In this document: positions 51,806-61,735 of the stretch, piece after piece
How the letters are laid out: each line of letters opens with the position of its first letter
Numbering within the stretch: the first letter of the stretch is position 1
Assembly: GCF_039537985.1 (NCBI RefSeq)
Contig: NZ_BAABBN010000004.1
Location: 1-64,000 of the forward strand
Source: Litoribacillus peritrichatus
GTDB taxonomy: Bacteria; Pseudomonadota; Gammaproteobacteria; Pseudomonadales; Litoribrevibacteraceae
Length of the DNA stretch: 64,000 nt
Reading direction: 5' to 3'
The notes under the pieces: model-generated
What the model was told of the DNA's origin: nothing
Seen by the model: only the letters and a program-made list of their open reading frames with translations
The model's database searches: none
Translations under genes and position numbers: made by a program

Positions 51806-54800
51806 ATGCTTGAGCTTCGCGGTGCACCAGCGCTTTCCAAGTTTAAATCTGAAAAACTACTCAATATTCTTCAGGATGCCATTCCGAGTGTCAGCGGCGT
51901 CTACGCCGAATTTATGCATTTTGCCTCTCTTGACGGAACGCTCAGTCAAGATGAACAAGCAATCATGGATAAAGCACTTCAGTATGGTCCTAGTGAGCCA
52001 GTACAGGAATTGGACGGGACTTTATTTTTAGTCGTTCCAAGACCCGGAACGATTTCTCCTTGGTCCAGTAAGGCAACCGATATTTTGCATAACTGCGGTC
52101 TGCATCGTGTGAACCGCATTGAACGTGGTGTGGCATATTACATTACGACCTCGAATGCACTTGAAGAATCTGATAAAAAAATATTGGCCGACCTTCTTCA
52201 TGATCGCATGACTGAAGCTGTATTTTCGTCTATGGGCGGCGCTGAGTTACTGTTTACTCAGGCTGAACCGGCCCCTTTCCGAACGGTAAATATTTTGGAA
52301 GGCGAACGTGAAGCATTGGAGACTGCAAATAACGATTGGGGTTTGGCTTTGGCCGATGATGAAATTGACTACCTGGTAGAAAACTTCAAAACGCTTGGTC
52401 GCAATCCGACGGATGTTGAACTGATGATGTTTGCCCAGGCAAACTCAGAGCATTGTCGACATAAAATATTTAATGCTGATTGGGTCATTGATGGTAAGCA
52501 GGCGGACAAGTCCCTGTTTAAAATGATTAAGAATACCAATGAAATCAGCGGCCAGGATGTATTGAGTGCCTACAAAGACAATGCTTCCGTTATCAAAGGT
52601 CATAAAGCCGGTCGTTTCTTCCCTAAAGCGGGCACCAATAAATACGCTTATCACGAGGAAGACATTCATATTCTTATGAAGGTGGAAACTCATAACCACC
52701 CGACAGCGATTGCGCCGCATGCAGGAGCCGCAACAGGTTCTGGTGGTGAGATTCGCGATGAAGGCGCTACAGGCATTGGCAGTAAGCCAAAAGCAGGTCT
52801 GACTGGCTTTACAGTGTCTAACCTGAAAGTACCTGGTTGGGAGCAACCATGGGAAAAAGATTACGGCAAACCTGAACGTATCGTTTCTGCTCTGGACATC
52901 ATGATTGAAGGGCCTTTAGGTGGCGCTGCGTTCAATAACGAATTTGGTCGTCCGAACTTGACGGGCTACTTCCGTACCTACGAACAGGAATCCGGTGGTG
53001 TTGCGGGCAATGAAGTTCGTGGTTATCACAAACCGATTATGTTGGCGGGTGGTTTGGGTAACATTCGTAGCGAGCATGTTGAGAAGAAAGAAATTCCGGT
53101 GGGTGCCAAACTGATTGTGTTGGGTGGCCCGGCGATGTTGATCGGCTTGGGCGGCGGTGCTGCTTCTTCAATGACTTCAGGGTCAAGCAGTGCGGATCTC
53201 GATTTTGCCTCTGTTCAGCGTGACAACCCAGAGATGGAGCGTCGCTGTCAGGAAGTTATTGACCGTTGTTGGCAGATGGGTGACGAAAACCCGATTAAGT
53301 TTATTCACGACGTAGGCGCAGGTGGTATTTCTAATGCGTTTCCTGAGCTGGTGAATGACGGTGATCGCGGTGGTAAGTTTGAACTGAGAAACGTACCTAA
53401 CGATGAACCAGGCATGGCGCCTGCGGAAATTTGGTGTAACGAATCGCAGGAGCGATACGTGTTGGCGGTTGCGCCGGAAGACTTAAAACGCTTTGAATCT
53501 TTGTGTGAACGTGAGCGGTGTCCTTTTGCCGTTGTCGGTGAGGCGACGGAAGAAAAGCATTTGTCACTTCACGATGAACACTTCGATAACGATCCGGTGG
53601 ATTTGCCTCTTCAGGTGCTACTGGGTAAGCCGCCTAAGATGGAACGCGCTTTTGAAACGCAATCGGTGGAACTGGATGCCCTGACGCTGGACGGCGTGGC
53701 TTTGGAAGAAGCAACCACTCGTGTATTAAGTTTGCCAACGGTTGCGAGCAAGAGCTTCCTGATTACCATTGGTGACCGATCCATTACGGGTATGGTTAAC
53801 CGAGATCAAATGGTTGGCCCTTGGCAGGTACCGGTGGCTGATGCAGCAGTCACCACAAGCAGCTTTGACACTTACGCCGGTGAAGCGATGGCCATGGGTG
53901 AGAGAACTCCGGTCGCTTTGATCAATGCGCCGGCTTCTGGTCGGATGGCGATTGGCGAGTCGGTGACAAACCTGGCTTGTGCTGCCATTAATAAAATTTC
54001 CGACATTAAAATGTCTGCAAACTGGATGGCCGCAGCGGGTCACCCAGGCGAAGATCAGAACCTGTATAATACTGTGAAAACGGTAGGCATGGAGCTGTGT
54101 CCAGAGCTGGGTATTTCGATCCCTGTGGGTAAAGATTCCATGTCCATGAAGACGGTGTGGGAAGAAGACGGCAACACGAAATCCGTGGTTGCCCCACTAT
54201 CGTTGGTGATTTCCGGCTTTGCTCCGGTATCTGATGTCCGTAATACCTTGACTCCAGAATTGAAAAAAGATCAGGGCGAAACAGACCTTATCCTGATTGA
54301 CTTAGGTCGGGGCAAAAACCGTTTGGGTGGTTCGTGTCTGGCGCAGGTATTTAATCAGGTCGGTAACGAATGTGCTGATCTGGACGACGCTGAAGATCTG
54401 AAAGCGTTCTTTGCGGTTGTTCAGGGGTTGAATGCTGATGATAAATTGTTGGCGTACCACGATAGATCCGACGGTGGTTTACTGACTACAGTGACTGAAA
54501 TGGCCTTTGCCGGCCGAACAGGGGTTGATCTTTATCTTGATTACTTAGCGGACCAGGAAGCGGATGTTGTTCCTGTGCTGTTCAACGAAGAATTGGGCGC
54601 TGTGATTCAGGTTCGTCGTGATGATGTCGATTTCGTACTGACTCAGCTTAACAGCGCAGGTCTGGGAGATTGCTCCGGTGTGATTGGTTCACTGAACGAT
54701 GATCATCAAGTGCGTGTTACTCTCAATGGAGAGCTGTTAATGGATCGCTCTCGTTCTGAGTTGCAGCAAGTTTGGTCTCGTAACAGCTACGAAATTCAAA

Positions 54801-55708
54801 AACTGCGAGATAATGCGGAATGCGCAACAGAAGAATTTGATGCCATTAACGATGATGAAAATCCGGGCTTAACTGCAAATTTAACCTTCGATGTGAATGA
54901 CGATGTTGCTGCACCGTATTTATTGAAAGGTGTTCGGCCACAGGTGGCTGTGTTGCGTGAACAAGGTGTGAACGGTCAGGTTGAAATGGCTGCGGCGTTT
55001 GATCGTGCAGGTTTCGAAAGCGTCGATGTTCATATGAGTGACATCCTGTCCGGACGCGTCACCCTGGATCAGTTCCGTGGTTTAGTGGCTTGTGGCGGCT
55101 TCTCGTACGGTGATGTACTGGGGGCTGGTGAAGGCTGGGCTAAATCCATTTTGTTCAATGCCAGAGCGCGAGATCAGTTTGCAGGCCTGTTTGAGAGACA
55201 GGATGCTTTTGCATTAGGTATTTGTAATGGTTGCCAAATGCTTTCTAACCTAGCGTCTTTGATTCCCGGAACAGATCATTGGCCGCGATTTGTAAGGAAT
55301 AAGTCCGAGCAATTCGAAGCACGTGTGGCAATGGTTGAGATTCAGGATAGTCCATCGATTCTATTGCAGGGTATGGCTGGTTCTAAAATGCCGATCGCCA
55401 TTGCTCATGGTGAAGGCCGCGCTGAATTCAGAGATGCAGATCATTTGAACGTTGCTTCAAATGGTAATTCGGTTGCTCTGCGTTATGTGGATAACTACGG
55501 GCAAGTAACGGAGCAATATCCGTTGAACCCGAACGGCTCACCGGACGGCATAGGTGGTATCTGTAACGAAGATGGTCGAGTTACTATTATGATGCCTCAC
55601 CCTGAGCGAGTGTTCAGAACCGTGCAGAACTCCTGGGCACCATCAAGCTGGGATGAAGACGGTGCATGGATACGGATGTTCCGTAATGCACGTCGCTGGG
55701 TCGATTAA
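51806..55708 (+). CDS. purL: Phosphoribosylformylglycinamidine synthase PurL (large, single-chain)
   Basis: A 1300-residue single-chain enzyme of purine synthesis that turns FGAR into FGAM with glutamine. Visible parts: N-terminal domain, linker with the NSEHCRHKIFNADW motif, two PurM-like halves (ETHNHPTAIAPHAGAATGSGG and the later DRSDGGLLTTVTEMAF), and the C-terminal glutaminase with catalytic Cys in GICNGCQML and His-Pro-Glu in MPHPERVFR. Length equals the usual 1290-1300. The ATG follows AGGAACTTCATCAGC. Confidence 0.98.
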   Translation: MLELRGAPALSKFKSEKLLNILQDAIPSVSGVYAEFMHFASLDGTLSQDEQAIMDKALQYGPSEPVQELDGTLFLVVPRPGTISPWSSKATDILHNCGLHRVNRIERGVAYYITTSNALEESDKKILADLLHDRMTEAVFSSMGGAELLFTQAEPAPFRTVNILEGEREALETANNDWGLALADDEIDYLVENFKTLGRNPTDVELMMFAQANSEHCRHKIFNADWVIDGKQADKSLFKMIKNTNEISGQDVLSAYKDNASVIKGHKAGRFFPKAGTNKYAYHEEDIHILMKVETHNHPTAIAPHAGAATGSGGEIRDEGATGIGSKPKAGLTGFTVSNLKVPGWEQPWEKDYGKPERIVSALDIMIEGPLGGAAFNNEFGRPNLTGYFRTYEQESGGVAGNEVRGYHKPIMLAGGLGNIRSEHVEKKEIPVGAKLIVLGGPAMLIGLGGGAASSMTSGSSSADLDFASVQRDNPEMERRCQEVIDRCWQMGDENPIKFIHDVGAGGISNAFPELVNDGDRGGKFELRNVPNDEPGMAPAEIWCNESQERYVLAVAPEDLKRFESLCERERCPFAVVGEATEEKHLSLHDEHFDNDPVDLPLQVLLGKPPKMERAFETQSVELDALTLDGVALEEATTRVLSLPTVASKSFLITIGDRSITGMVNRDQMVGPWQVPVADAAVTTSSFDTYAGEAMAMGERTPVALINAPASGRMAIGESVTNLACAAINKISDIKMSANWMAAAGHPGEDQNLYNTVKTVGMELCPELGISIPVGKDSMSMKTVWEEDGNTKSVVAPLSLVISGFAPVSDVRNTLTPELKKDQGETDLILIDLGRGKNRLGGSCLAQVFNQVGNECADLDDAEDLKAFFAVVQGLNADDKLLAYHDRSDGGLLTTVTEMAFAGRTGVDLYLDYLADQEADVVPVLFNEELGAVIQVRRDDVDFVLTQLNSAGLGDCSGVIGSLNDDHQVRVTLNGELLMDRSRSELQQVWSRNSYEIQKLRDNAECATEEFDAINDDENPGLTANLTFDVNDDVAAPYLLKGVRPQVAVLREQGVNGQVEMAAAFDRAGFESVDVHMSDILSGRVTLDQFRGLVACGGFSYGDVLGAGEGWAKSILFNARARDQFAGLFERQDAFALGICNGCQMLSNLASLIPGTDHWPRFVRNKSEQFEARVAMVEIQDSPSILLQGMAGSKMPIAIAHGEGRAEFRDADHLNVASNGNSVALRYVDNYGQVTEQYPLNPNGSPDGIGGICNEDGRVTIMMPHPERVFRTVQNSWAPSSWDEDGAWIRMFRNARRWVD

Positions 55709-56000
55709 TGTAACCGAGTAATGTTGTCATCAAAAGCCGCTTTCGAGCGGCTTTTGAGTGTGTGAATACTGAAAAAGTGTGAACTAATGTCAGGTCTTAG
55801 TGTGACTTGGCTCTTATTCACATTTAAAGATGATGTATACTAATTAACGTCATTTGAACAGTTACTGAGTCTTGGCGTGCCTTTTACTATGGCTTGCAGG
55901 ATTCAGTGGAACCTTATTTAATAAGTTATATCTATATTTAAGGTAAAGTAGTTTATGATTATGACAAGGACAGTTGATAATAACGCCTAGAGAGGTAAGG
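55709..56000. other. 292-base spacer after purL
   Basis: Holds the purL terminator and then about 240 A/T-rich bases with a TATACT box at 55836 but no convincing -35 element. I see no RNA gene or coding frame. It presumably holds the promoter of the DUF4062-type gene. Confidence 0.5.
55731..55757 (+). terminator. Terminator after purL with UUCG tetraloop
   Basis: Perfect 11-base stem CAAAAGCCGCT / AGCGGCTTTTG closed by TTCG, a very stable tetraloop. The U tract is contained in the right arm. Confidence 0.88.
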
Positions 56001-57062
56001 GTGAAAGATCAGAGATATCGTGTTTTTATTGCTCATGATGTTGGTGAACTTCAGGATACTGCGGTTGCCCTTGGTCATGAGCTGCTAAAACATAAATGTC
56101 TGCCTCTTGGGCTGGGCTTAAAACCGTCCTCGGCGAACAATCATTGGGATATTATCCGCGCGATGATTGATGAGTCGGATGCTGTGTTTTTAGTTATCGG
56201 GAACTCTTATGGGAATTTGTCCCCAAGTGGCGTCAGCTACGTTCATATGGCCTATATTTACGCGACAACCCAAGGTAAAGTGATTTATCCGTTTTGTCTG
56301 AAAACGCTTTCCGATAAAAAAGCAAATGACGCCCACATTGAAGAATTCAGAAAGTTATTGTCTGTTCATAAAATTAGGTTCTGGTGCGGTAAAGAGGATC
56401 TGAACAAGCAATTGCTGATGGCAGTTCGAAAACTCAAATCATTGCAACAAATTGGACTTGTGCCAGCAGGGGCTGAGGTGAAAGAGAAGACGTTTGTACC
56501 GCCTGTCATTAATTCTTCCGTAACGACAACCACCTTACAAAACCAAGAAATAGCCAAATTAAAGAAAGAACTTGAAGAAACCAAGCGAGAGCTTAGTCAC
56601 TACGAGTCCTATTCTAATCCTAATGGCGCTTCCAATTCTGCGTCAAATAAACCTAAGCTACGAAATAAATTTGTCCTCATTTCGTACAGTGCGAAAGTAT
56701 TCAGTGGCGGAAACTTTAAAACGATCACTGAAAGCTGGAACATGTCCTGGGATGACATATTCCTGGCCGTCGCTCCTCATATGTTGACGGCCATTTCCGA
56801 AGAGAAAATGCGCTTGGTCATTTCAGCGGCACTGGCTACCCATGTTCAGGCTCCGATTAAACAGCAATATCCCAATAGTCATGCAGTGGCGGATGTGCGC
56901 CTAACCAATGAAAGCATGAATCGGGTAAAAATTTATTTGCGCGGTCAGGATCTGATTCAAGAGGTCATGCAAGGGCGTGATATTCGTTGGAAACTAACCG
57001 ATATCGGTGATGAGCAGTTAACGGAACTTTACTCCAATCAGTCTTTGGCCCGCTCAGTATAA
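56001..57062 (+). CDS. DUF4062/TIR-like domain protein with coiled coil and unknown C-terminal domain
   Basis: A protein of about 353 residues. Residues 1-130 look like a DUF4062 (TIR-like, STALD-related) domain: QRYRVFIAHDVGELQDTA, then SDAVFLVIGNSYGNLSPSG and IYATTQGKVIYPF. Residues about 180-205 form a coiled coil (IAKLKKELEETKREL). The last 120 residues (from FVLISYSAKVFSG) form a separate domain I do not recognise. No membrane segment. GTG 56001 with AGAGGTAAG is preferred; a TTG at 55974 with AAGGA is an alternative. DUF4062-type domains often occur in nucleotide-signal or NADase-like defence proteins; whether this one is active is unknown. It is followed after 16 bases by the Nif3-like gene. 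Confidence 0.72.
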   Translation: MKDQRYRVFIAHDVGELQDTAVALGHELLKHKCLPLGLGLKPSSANNHWDIIRAMIDESDAVFLVIGNSYGNLSPSGVSYVHMAYIYATTQGKVIYPFCLKTLSDKKANDAHIEEFRKLLSVHKIRFWCGKEDLNKQLLMAVRKLKSLQQIGLVPAGAEVKEKTFVPPVINSSVTTTTLQNQEIAKLKKELEETKRELSHYESYSNPNGASNSASNKPKLRNKFVLISYSAKVFSGGNFKTITESWNMSWDDIFLAVAPHMLTAISEEKMRLVISAALATHVQAPIKQQYPNSHAVADVRLTNESMNRVKIYLRGQDLIQEVMQGRDIRWKLTDIGDEQLTELYSNQSLARSV

Positions 57063-57078
57063 TAGGGTCGGTATTCTC

Positions 57079-57390
57079 ATGTATAAAATAGCCGTTTTTA
57101 TTCCTGAATCTCATCTTGATGAAGTCAAACAAGCTTTGTTTGATGCGGGCGCCGGTCGAATTGGTAATTATGACCAATGCTGTTGGCAGGTAAAGGGACA
57201 GGGCCAATTCAGAGCATTGGAAGGTTCTGATCCGTTCTTGGGGCAGTGCGGTGAACTGGAACAAGTTGAGGAGTACAAGGTTGAGTTGGTTTGCGAGGAT
57301 GCGCTATTGATAGCGGCCTTAACAGCCATGAAGGAGGCTCATCCATACGAGGAGCCTGCTTACGATGTTTACCTGTTAGAAGATTTATAA
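57079..57390 (+). CDS. Nif3/YqfO C-terminal-like (CutA-fold) protein
   Basis: A 103-residue protein matching the inserted YqfO domain of Nif3 family proteins: YKIAVFIPESHLDEVKQALF, GAGRIGNYDQCCW, and the C-terminal AHPYEEPAYDVYLL. It stands alone without the metal-centre halves. Function unknown; possibly a small-ligand binding trimer. It is 16 bases after the DUF4062-type gene and seven bases from the convergent Nudix stop. Confidence 0.9.
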   Translation: MYKIAVFIPESHLDEVKQALFDAGAGRIGNYDQCCWQVKGQGQFRALEGSDPFLGQCGELEQVEEYKVELVCEDALLIAALTAMKEAHPYEEPAYDVYLLEDL

Positions 57391-57396
57391 CTTGAC

Positions 57397-57969
57397 CTAT
57401 GAGGCTGTCGAAGCCTGAATTCGTTCTGAAAACTCAATGGTCTCCATCAGTAATTCATAGTTCTTGTAATGATTTTTTATTTTTCTCTCAGATAAATAGT
57501 GCTTCAGTGTTTTCTTGACGGTGGGAAAGGCGATTTCTTCCCAGGGGATTTCGTCTTCAGAAAATAATTTAACTTCCAATGACTCCTCTCCCGAGCTGAA
57601 GTTCAGGTCGGTTAATTCAGCGTAAAAAAACATGTGCACCTGGCTGATGTGGGGGACATCAATCATACTTAACAAATGACTTAGCTCGACGGAAGCGTTG
57701 GCTTCTTCCTGAGTTTCCCTGATTGCAGCCTGAGGCGTGGTTTCTTTGTTTTCCATAAACCCTGCCGGTAGGGTCCAGTATCCAAGCCTGGGTTCGATGG
57801 CTCGTTTGCAAAGTAAAACTTTGTTGCCGAACACCGGAAGTGTGCCTGCCACAATTTTAGGGTTCTGATAGTGGATGGTATGGCAAGAGGTGCATACGTC
57901 TCTTAGTTTGTTGTCCATGTCAGGGATTAACCGAGTAACCGGTGCACCGCAATCACTGCAAAACTTCAT
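57397..57969 (-). CDS. Nudix hydrolase with N-terminal zinc ribbon
   Basis: A 190-residue Nudix enzyme. The first 35 residues hold a zinc ribbon (CSDCG and CTSCH). The Nudix box is GFMENKETTPQAAIRETQEE followed by ANA, with Asn in place of the last Gly, a form common in this subgroup. Acts on a nucleotide-linked diphosphate, substrate unknown. It is divergent from the second Nudix gene. Confidence 0.9.
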   Translation of the reverse strand: MKFCSDCGAPVTRLIPDMDNKLRDVCTSCHTIHYQNPKIVAGTLPVFGNKVLLCKRAIEPRLGYWTLPAGFMENKETTPQAAIRETQEEANASVELSHLLSMIDVPHISQVHMFFYAELTDLNFSSGEESLEVKLFSEDEIPWEEIAFPTVKKTLKHYLSERKIKNHYKNYELLMETIEFSERIQASTAS

Positions 57970-58105
57970 TTGAGAGCCTAGTTATAGTAGTTTGTTTATG
58001 GCGTTTACTTTAAAACCTTGGTTTAACGTTAATATATTAATTGTACATGTTGAATGAATACAACGCAGAATTGATGCGAATTTTTATACAGGGTGAGGTT
58101 GTCTG

Positions 58106-58723
58106 TTGTCTGAACTGAATTTATCTCCGGAGTTATGCCAGCGTTTGGCCAGTCATACGCCTTCTGATATGGCGTTAGATTTGCCTGAGGCGGCGGTTTT
58201 GGTTGCGGTCACGAACAGCCCGGACGAACCTGAGGTGATTTTGACCCGGCGGGCAAAACATATGAACAGCCATGCAGGGCAGGTGGCTTTCCCTGGCGGT
58301 AAAAAAGATGAAACGGACATTGACCTGTACTCCACAGCGTTAAGGGAAGCCGAAGAAGAAATTGCTTTGCCCAGGAATACGGTTAAGCCCATTGGTCGAT
58401 TAAGTCAGGTGGTTTCCAGGCAAGGCATTCTGGTGACACCTTTTATTGCCTCGGTTTCTAGTAACGTTGAACTGATCCCAAACAAAGAGGAGTTGGATGC
58501 CATATTTAATGTGCCGCTTTCCTTTTTTTTAGAAAACCTTCCTGATCGATATGACAGAATCCGGCATCCTAAAGGCAGTTTGTATATCCCCTGTTTCTTT
58601 TATGACGATTATGAAATTTGGGGGTTAAGCTCATTGATTTTGGTCGAGCTGTTAAATGTCGGCTTTGACGCCGACTATGATGTTTGGAGCAAGCCTGAAG
58701 CTGTTGAAATACGTTATTTATAA
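58106..58723 (+). CDS. CoA pyrophosphatase-like Nudix hydrolase
   Basis: A 205-residue enzyme of the NudL/CoA-ase group. It shows the CoA-specific segment ILTRRAKHMNSHAGQVAFPGGK ahead of a Nudix box with TALREAEEEI. It likely cleaves CoA or its derivatives into 3',5'-ADP and phosphopantetheine. Starts at TTG 58106 with GGGTGAGG upstream. The gamma-carbonic-anhydrase-like gene follows by 20 bases. Confidence 0.9.
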   Translation: MSELNLSPELCQRLASHTPSDMALDLPEAAVLVAVTNSPDEPEVILTRRAKHMNSHAGQVAFPGGKKDETDIDLYSTALREAEEEIALPRNTVKPIGRLSQVVSRQGILVTPFIASVSSNVELIPNKEELDAIFNVPLSFFLENLPDRYDRIRHPKGSLYIPCFFYDDYEIWGLSSLILVELLNVGFDADYDVWSKPEAVEIRYL

Positions 58724-58743
58724 AAAAAGGAAAATAAACCGTT

Positions 58744-59268
58744 ATGTTGTATGAGCTTGGTGACTTAAAGCCCGTCTTGAAAGACCCGAATGTGTTTGTG
58801 GCAGAGAATGCAACTGTCATTGGTAATGTCGTTCTTGAGGCGAGCTCAAGCGTTTGGTTCAATGTGGTGATTCGTGGCGATAATGAATTGATCCACGTGG
58901 GTGAAGAGTCGAATATTCAGGACGGTAGTGTGTTACATACCGATCCAGGGCACCCGATGACATTAGGGCGTGGTGTGACGGTCGGTCATAAGGCGATGCT
59001 TCACGGTTGTTCAATTGGCGATTTCAGTTTAATCGGGATTAATGCTGTGGTGCTAAATGGCGCTAAGATTGGGAAACATTGCTTGATTGGTGCAAACGCT
59101 CTGGTGCCTGAAGGCATGGTCATTCCAGATAACTCGCTTGTGATTGGTTCGCCTGCAAAAATCAAACGGGAACTTTCCGTCAACCAGCAGAAGATGCTGG
59201 AAATCAGTGCTGATCACTACGTTAAGAATGCAGATCGTTACCGTCGTTTTCTTAAGCCCATCGCATAA
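58744..59268 (+). CDS. Gamma-carbonic-anhydrase-like hexapeptide protein (YrdA family)
   Basis: A 174-residue left-handed beta-helix protein. Metal-ligand-type His residues appear in HTDPGHPM, VGHKAMLHG, and the hexapeptide repeats run through residues 15-140 (VIGNVVLEASSSVWFNVVIR; IGKHCLIGANALVPEGMVI). Family members bind zinc or iron; carbonic anhydrase activity is not always kept. Follows the Nudix gene on the same strand. Confidence 0.9.
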   Translation: MLYELGDLKPVLKDPNVFVAENATVIGNVVLEASSSVWFNVVIRGDNELIHVGEESNIQDGSVLHTDPGHPMTLGRGVTVGHKAMLHGCSIGDFSLIGINAVVLNGAKIGKHCLIGANALVPEGMVIPDNSLVIGSPAKIKRELSVNQQKMLEISADHYVKNADRYRRFLKPIA

Positions 59269-59366
59269 CTGCATTAGTAGCTACCGATCGTCGGGCGTTT
59301 TGGCTATCAATTGATCAAAGGGTTCAGTAGAATGCAGCAAAATTTTTCTAATTTTTTGGGTTGTGC

Positions 59367-59564
59367 ATGTCTCAAACTGTAAAAAACGTGGTTACTTCTC
59401 CTTGCGTCAGTATCTGTTACCTTGATGAACAGGATATATGTCAGGGATGTTTTCGTTCCGGCGAAGAAATTTCTCACTGGGGTGATTACTCCAACGAACA
59501 ACGAATGAAGGTTATGGAAAAAGTTCGGGAAAGAGAAAAGTCTTCGTTTAACTTCATTGGTTAA
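59367..59564 (+). CDS. DUF1289 domain small protein
   Basis: A 65-residue protein with the DUF1289 pattern: SPCVSICYLDEQDICQGCFR and EEISHWGDYSNEQR. The four cysteines suggest a small metal site. Function not established. ATG 59367 is used; a TTG two codons earlier is possible. Precedes purT by about 50 bases. Confidence 0.88.
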   Translation: MSQTVKNVVTSPCVSICYLDEQDICQGCFRSGEEISHWGDYSNEQRMKVMEKVREREKSSFNFIG

Positions 59565-59615
59565 GTATTTTTTTATATTTCTCTTGTCGATTTTCAATTG
59601 GTTAAGGAATGAATA

Positions 59616-60800
59616 ATGGTTTCAATCGGAACGCCTTTAAGTCGTCGCCCAACCAGAGTTTTAATGTGCGGTTGTGGGGAGTTAGGTAAAGAAGTAGTGA
59701 TTGAGCTTCAGCGATACGGGGTTGAGGTCATTGGTGTTGATCGTTATGAAAACGCGCCTGCGATGCAGGTGGCTCATCGGTCTCATGTTATTAACATGTT
59801 AGATGCTGATGCATTAAAGTCGGTGATTGAGCTGGAGAAGCCTGATTTAATTGTGCCGGAAATTGAAGCCATTGCAACTCAGGCATTGGTGGAACTAGAG
59901 CAGGAAGGTTATCACGTCGTGCCAACAGCGCGAGCGGCTCAACTGACCATGAACCGGGAAGGTATTCGCCGGTTAGCTGCGGAAGAGCTAGGGTTGGCGA
60001 CATCACCATACCGGTTTGCGGATACCAAAGAAGATTACCTGACTGCGGTGCAGGAAATAGGTATGCCATGCGTGGTGAAACCTATTATGAGTTCCTCAGG
60101 CAAAGGCCAGTCTGTGATCAAGACCGCAGATGATGTCGATGAGGCGTGGGATTACGCGCAGGAAGGAGGTCGTGCTGGTAAAGGTCGGATCATCGTTGAA
60201 GGGTTTGTTGATTTTGAATACGAAATTACACTGTTGACTGTTCGACATCGTGACGGCGTGAGCTTTTGTGAGCCGGTGGGGCATATTCAGAAAGACGGCG
60301 ATTATCGTGAATCCTGGCAGCCGCAACAGATGTCAGAAACGGCGTTGTCCGCTTCTAAGCATATTGCAGAGCAAGTAACCGAGGCTTTGGGTGGTCGAGG
60401 TGTTTTTGGGGTTGAGCTATTTGTCCAAGGAGATCAGGTTTACTTCAGTGAAGTTTCTCCAAGACCTCATGATACAGGACTGGTCACCTTGATTTCTCAG
60501 GATTTATCGCAGTTTGCACTACATGCCAGAGCTATTTTAGGGCTGCCTATCCCTTCCATTCGTCAAAACGGATCTTCCGCCTCTTGTGCGATGCTGGTGG
60601 AAGGCGAGTCGGATGCGGTTATGTTCAGTGGGTTGGATAACGCACTGTCAGAACCGGATACGCAACTTCGTTTGTTTGGTAAGCCGGAAGTTTCCGGTAA
60701 ACGACGGATGGGGGTTACTTTGGCGATGGGCAATGACATTGAACATGCCAGAGAGAAAGCGAGAACCGCTTGCGGAAAAATATCTGCAGAGTTGAACTGA
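59616..60800 (+). CDS. purT: Formate-dependent GAR transformylase PurT
   Basis: A 394-residue ATP-grasp enzyme that formylates GAR with formate and ATP in purine synthesis. It starts RVLMCGCGELGKEVVIELQR and includes the ATP-grasp loop MSSSGKGQSV and the metal-binding FSEVSPRPHDTG. The length fits the family. It complements the PurL and GuaBA genes in this window. Confidence 0.97.
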   Translation: MVSIGTPLSRRPTRVLMCGCGELGKEVVIELQRYGVEVIGVDRYENAPAMQVAHRSHVINMLDADALKSVIELEKPDLIVPEIEAIATQALVELEQEGYHVVPTARAAQLTMNREGIRRLAAEELGLATSPYRFADTKEDYLTAVQEIGMPCVVKPIMSSSGKGQSVIKTADDVDEAWDYAQEGGRAGKGRIIVEGFVDFEYEITLLTVRHRDGVSFCEPVGHIQKDGDYRESWQPQQMSETALSASKHIAEQVTEALGGRGVFGVELFVQGDQVYFSEVSPRPHDTGLVTLISQDLSQFALHARAILGLPIPSIRQNGSSASCAMLVEGESDAVMFSGLDNALSEPDTQLRLFGKPEVSGKRRMGVTLAMGNDIEHAREKARTACGKISAELN

Positions 60801-60860
60801 TAGGCGTCCTGTGAGTGCTTCGTTACTTGAGTGCTCAGTGGCTGGATTCGGGAAAGAAAT

Positions 60861-60888
60861 CAAAAAGAGGCACTCGCCTCTTTTTTTC
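60861..60888. terminator. Bidirectional terminator between purT and SDR gene
   Basis: Nine-base stem AAAAGAGGC / GCCTCTTTT with ACTC loop, A run on the left and T run on the right, so it works in both directions. Confidence 0.9.
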
Positions 60889-60895
60889 GGCCGAT

Positions 60896-61735
60896 TCAGA
60901 GTTGGTTAAGTCCGAATTTTTTACATAGGATTTGATCCAATAGTTTCGTGGGCAGTAAACGCTTCATTAATGGAAACGCAGTACTGCCATTGCCAATGTA
61001 TTGAATTGGTTTGGGAGTGTTGGTGAAGCACCCGTCGATCAACTTATCGCAAAATTCATCCGTTGGCGTTGGGTTGTCTTGGGAAGCATTGGCCCGCTTC
61101 ATGATTTGTTGGTAAATCGACTGGTATAACTTAAAGTTTTGCTTGTTCTTTTCAGTACCGGCGGCAGCATTATCACCAAAGCTGGACTCGATTGCGCCCG
61201 GTCGAACGTCCACGACGTTGATATTGAAGGGGGATAACTCCATTCGCATCGCATCCGTTAAACAGTGCACCGCCGCTTTACTGGCGCAGTAAGCGCCTGA
61301 AAAAGGCGTGGTGAGTATGCCGGATACCGAACCTATGTTGACAATCAGCCCTGCTTTTTTGGTGATCATGTCCTTTGAAAAGGCCTGAACCACCCGCACA
61401 ATTCCCGTGACATTCGTGCTTAACTGTTTTTCCAAGTCTTCCATTGGCAACTCAGCCATTGGTCCCATCGCTGCATACCCTGCGTTATTAATGATGGCTT
61501 GAATTTCAGTGTTTTGATCCGACAGGGTTTGCACTAGCTCGTCGATGGATTGTTGGCTTGTGACGTCCAGTGAAAAAGTTGAAATGCCAGTATTTTGTAA
61601 CTCTGAGAGTTTTTCTTTGTTTCTCGCAGTAGCGAGAACGTTATGCCCTTGCTCATGGAGCTTTTTTGCCAAACAGGCGCCGATACCACTGGAGCAGCCG
61701 GTAATTAATACGGTTTGATATGGGTGGCTTGTCAT
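60896..61735 (-). CDS. Short-chain dehydrogenase/reductase
   Basis: A 279-residue SDR enzyme. Cofactor motif TGCSSGIG near residue 13, NNAGYAAMG, Ser in GSVSG, and YCASK as the catalytic pair. Likely NADP-dependent. It has a downstream bidirectional terminator. Substrate unknown; the gene stands alone. Confidence 0.9.
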   Translation of the reverse strand: MTSHPYQTVLITGCSSGIGACLAKKLHEQGHNVLATARNKEKLSELQNTGISTFSLDVTSQQSIDELVQTLSDQNTEIQAIINNAGYAAMGPMAELPMEDLEKQLSTNVTGIVRVVQAFSKDMITKKAGLIVNIGSVSGILTTPFSGAYCASKAAVHCLTDAMRMELSPFNINVVDVRPGAIESSFGDNAAAGTEKNKQNFKLYQSIYQQIMKRANASQDNPTPTDEFCDKLIDGCFTNTPKPIQYIGNGSTAFPLMKRLLPTKLLDQILCKKFGLNQL

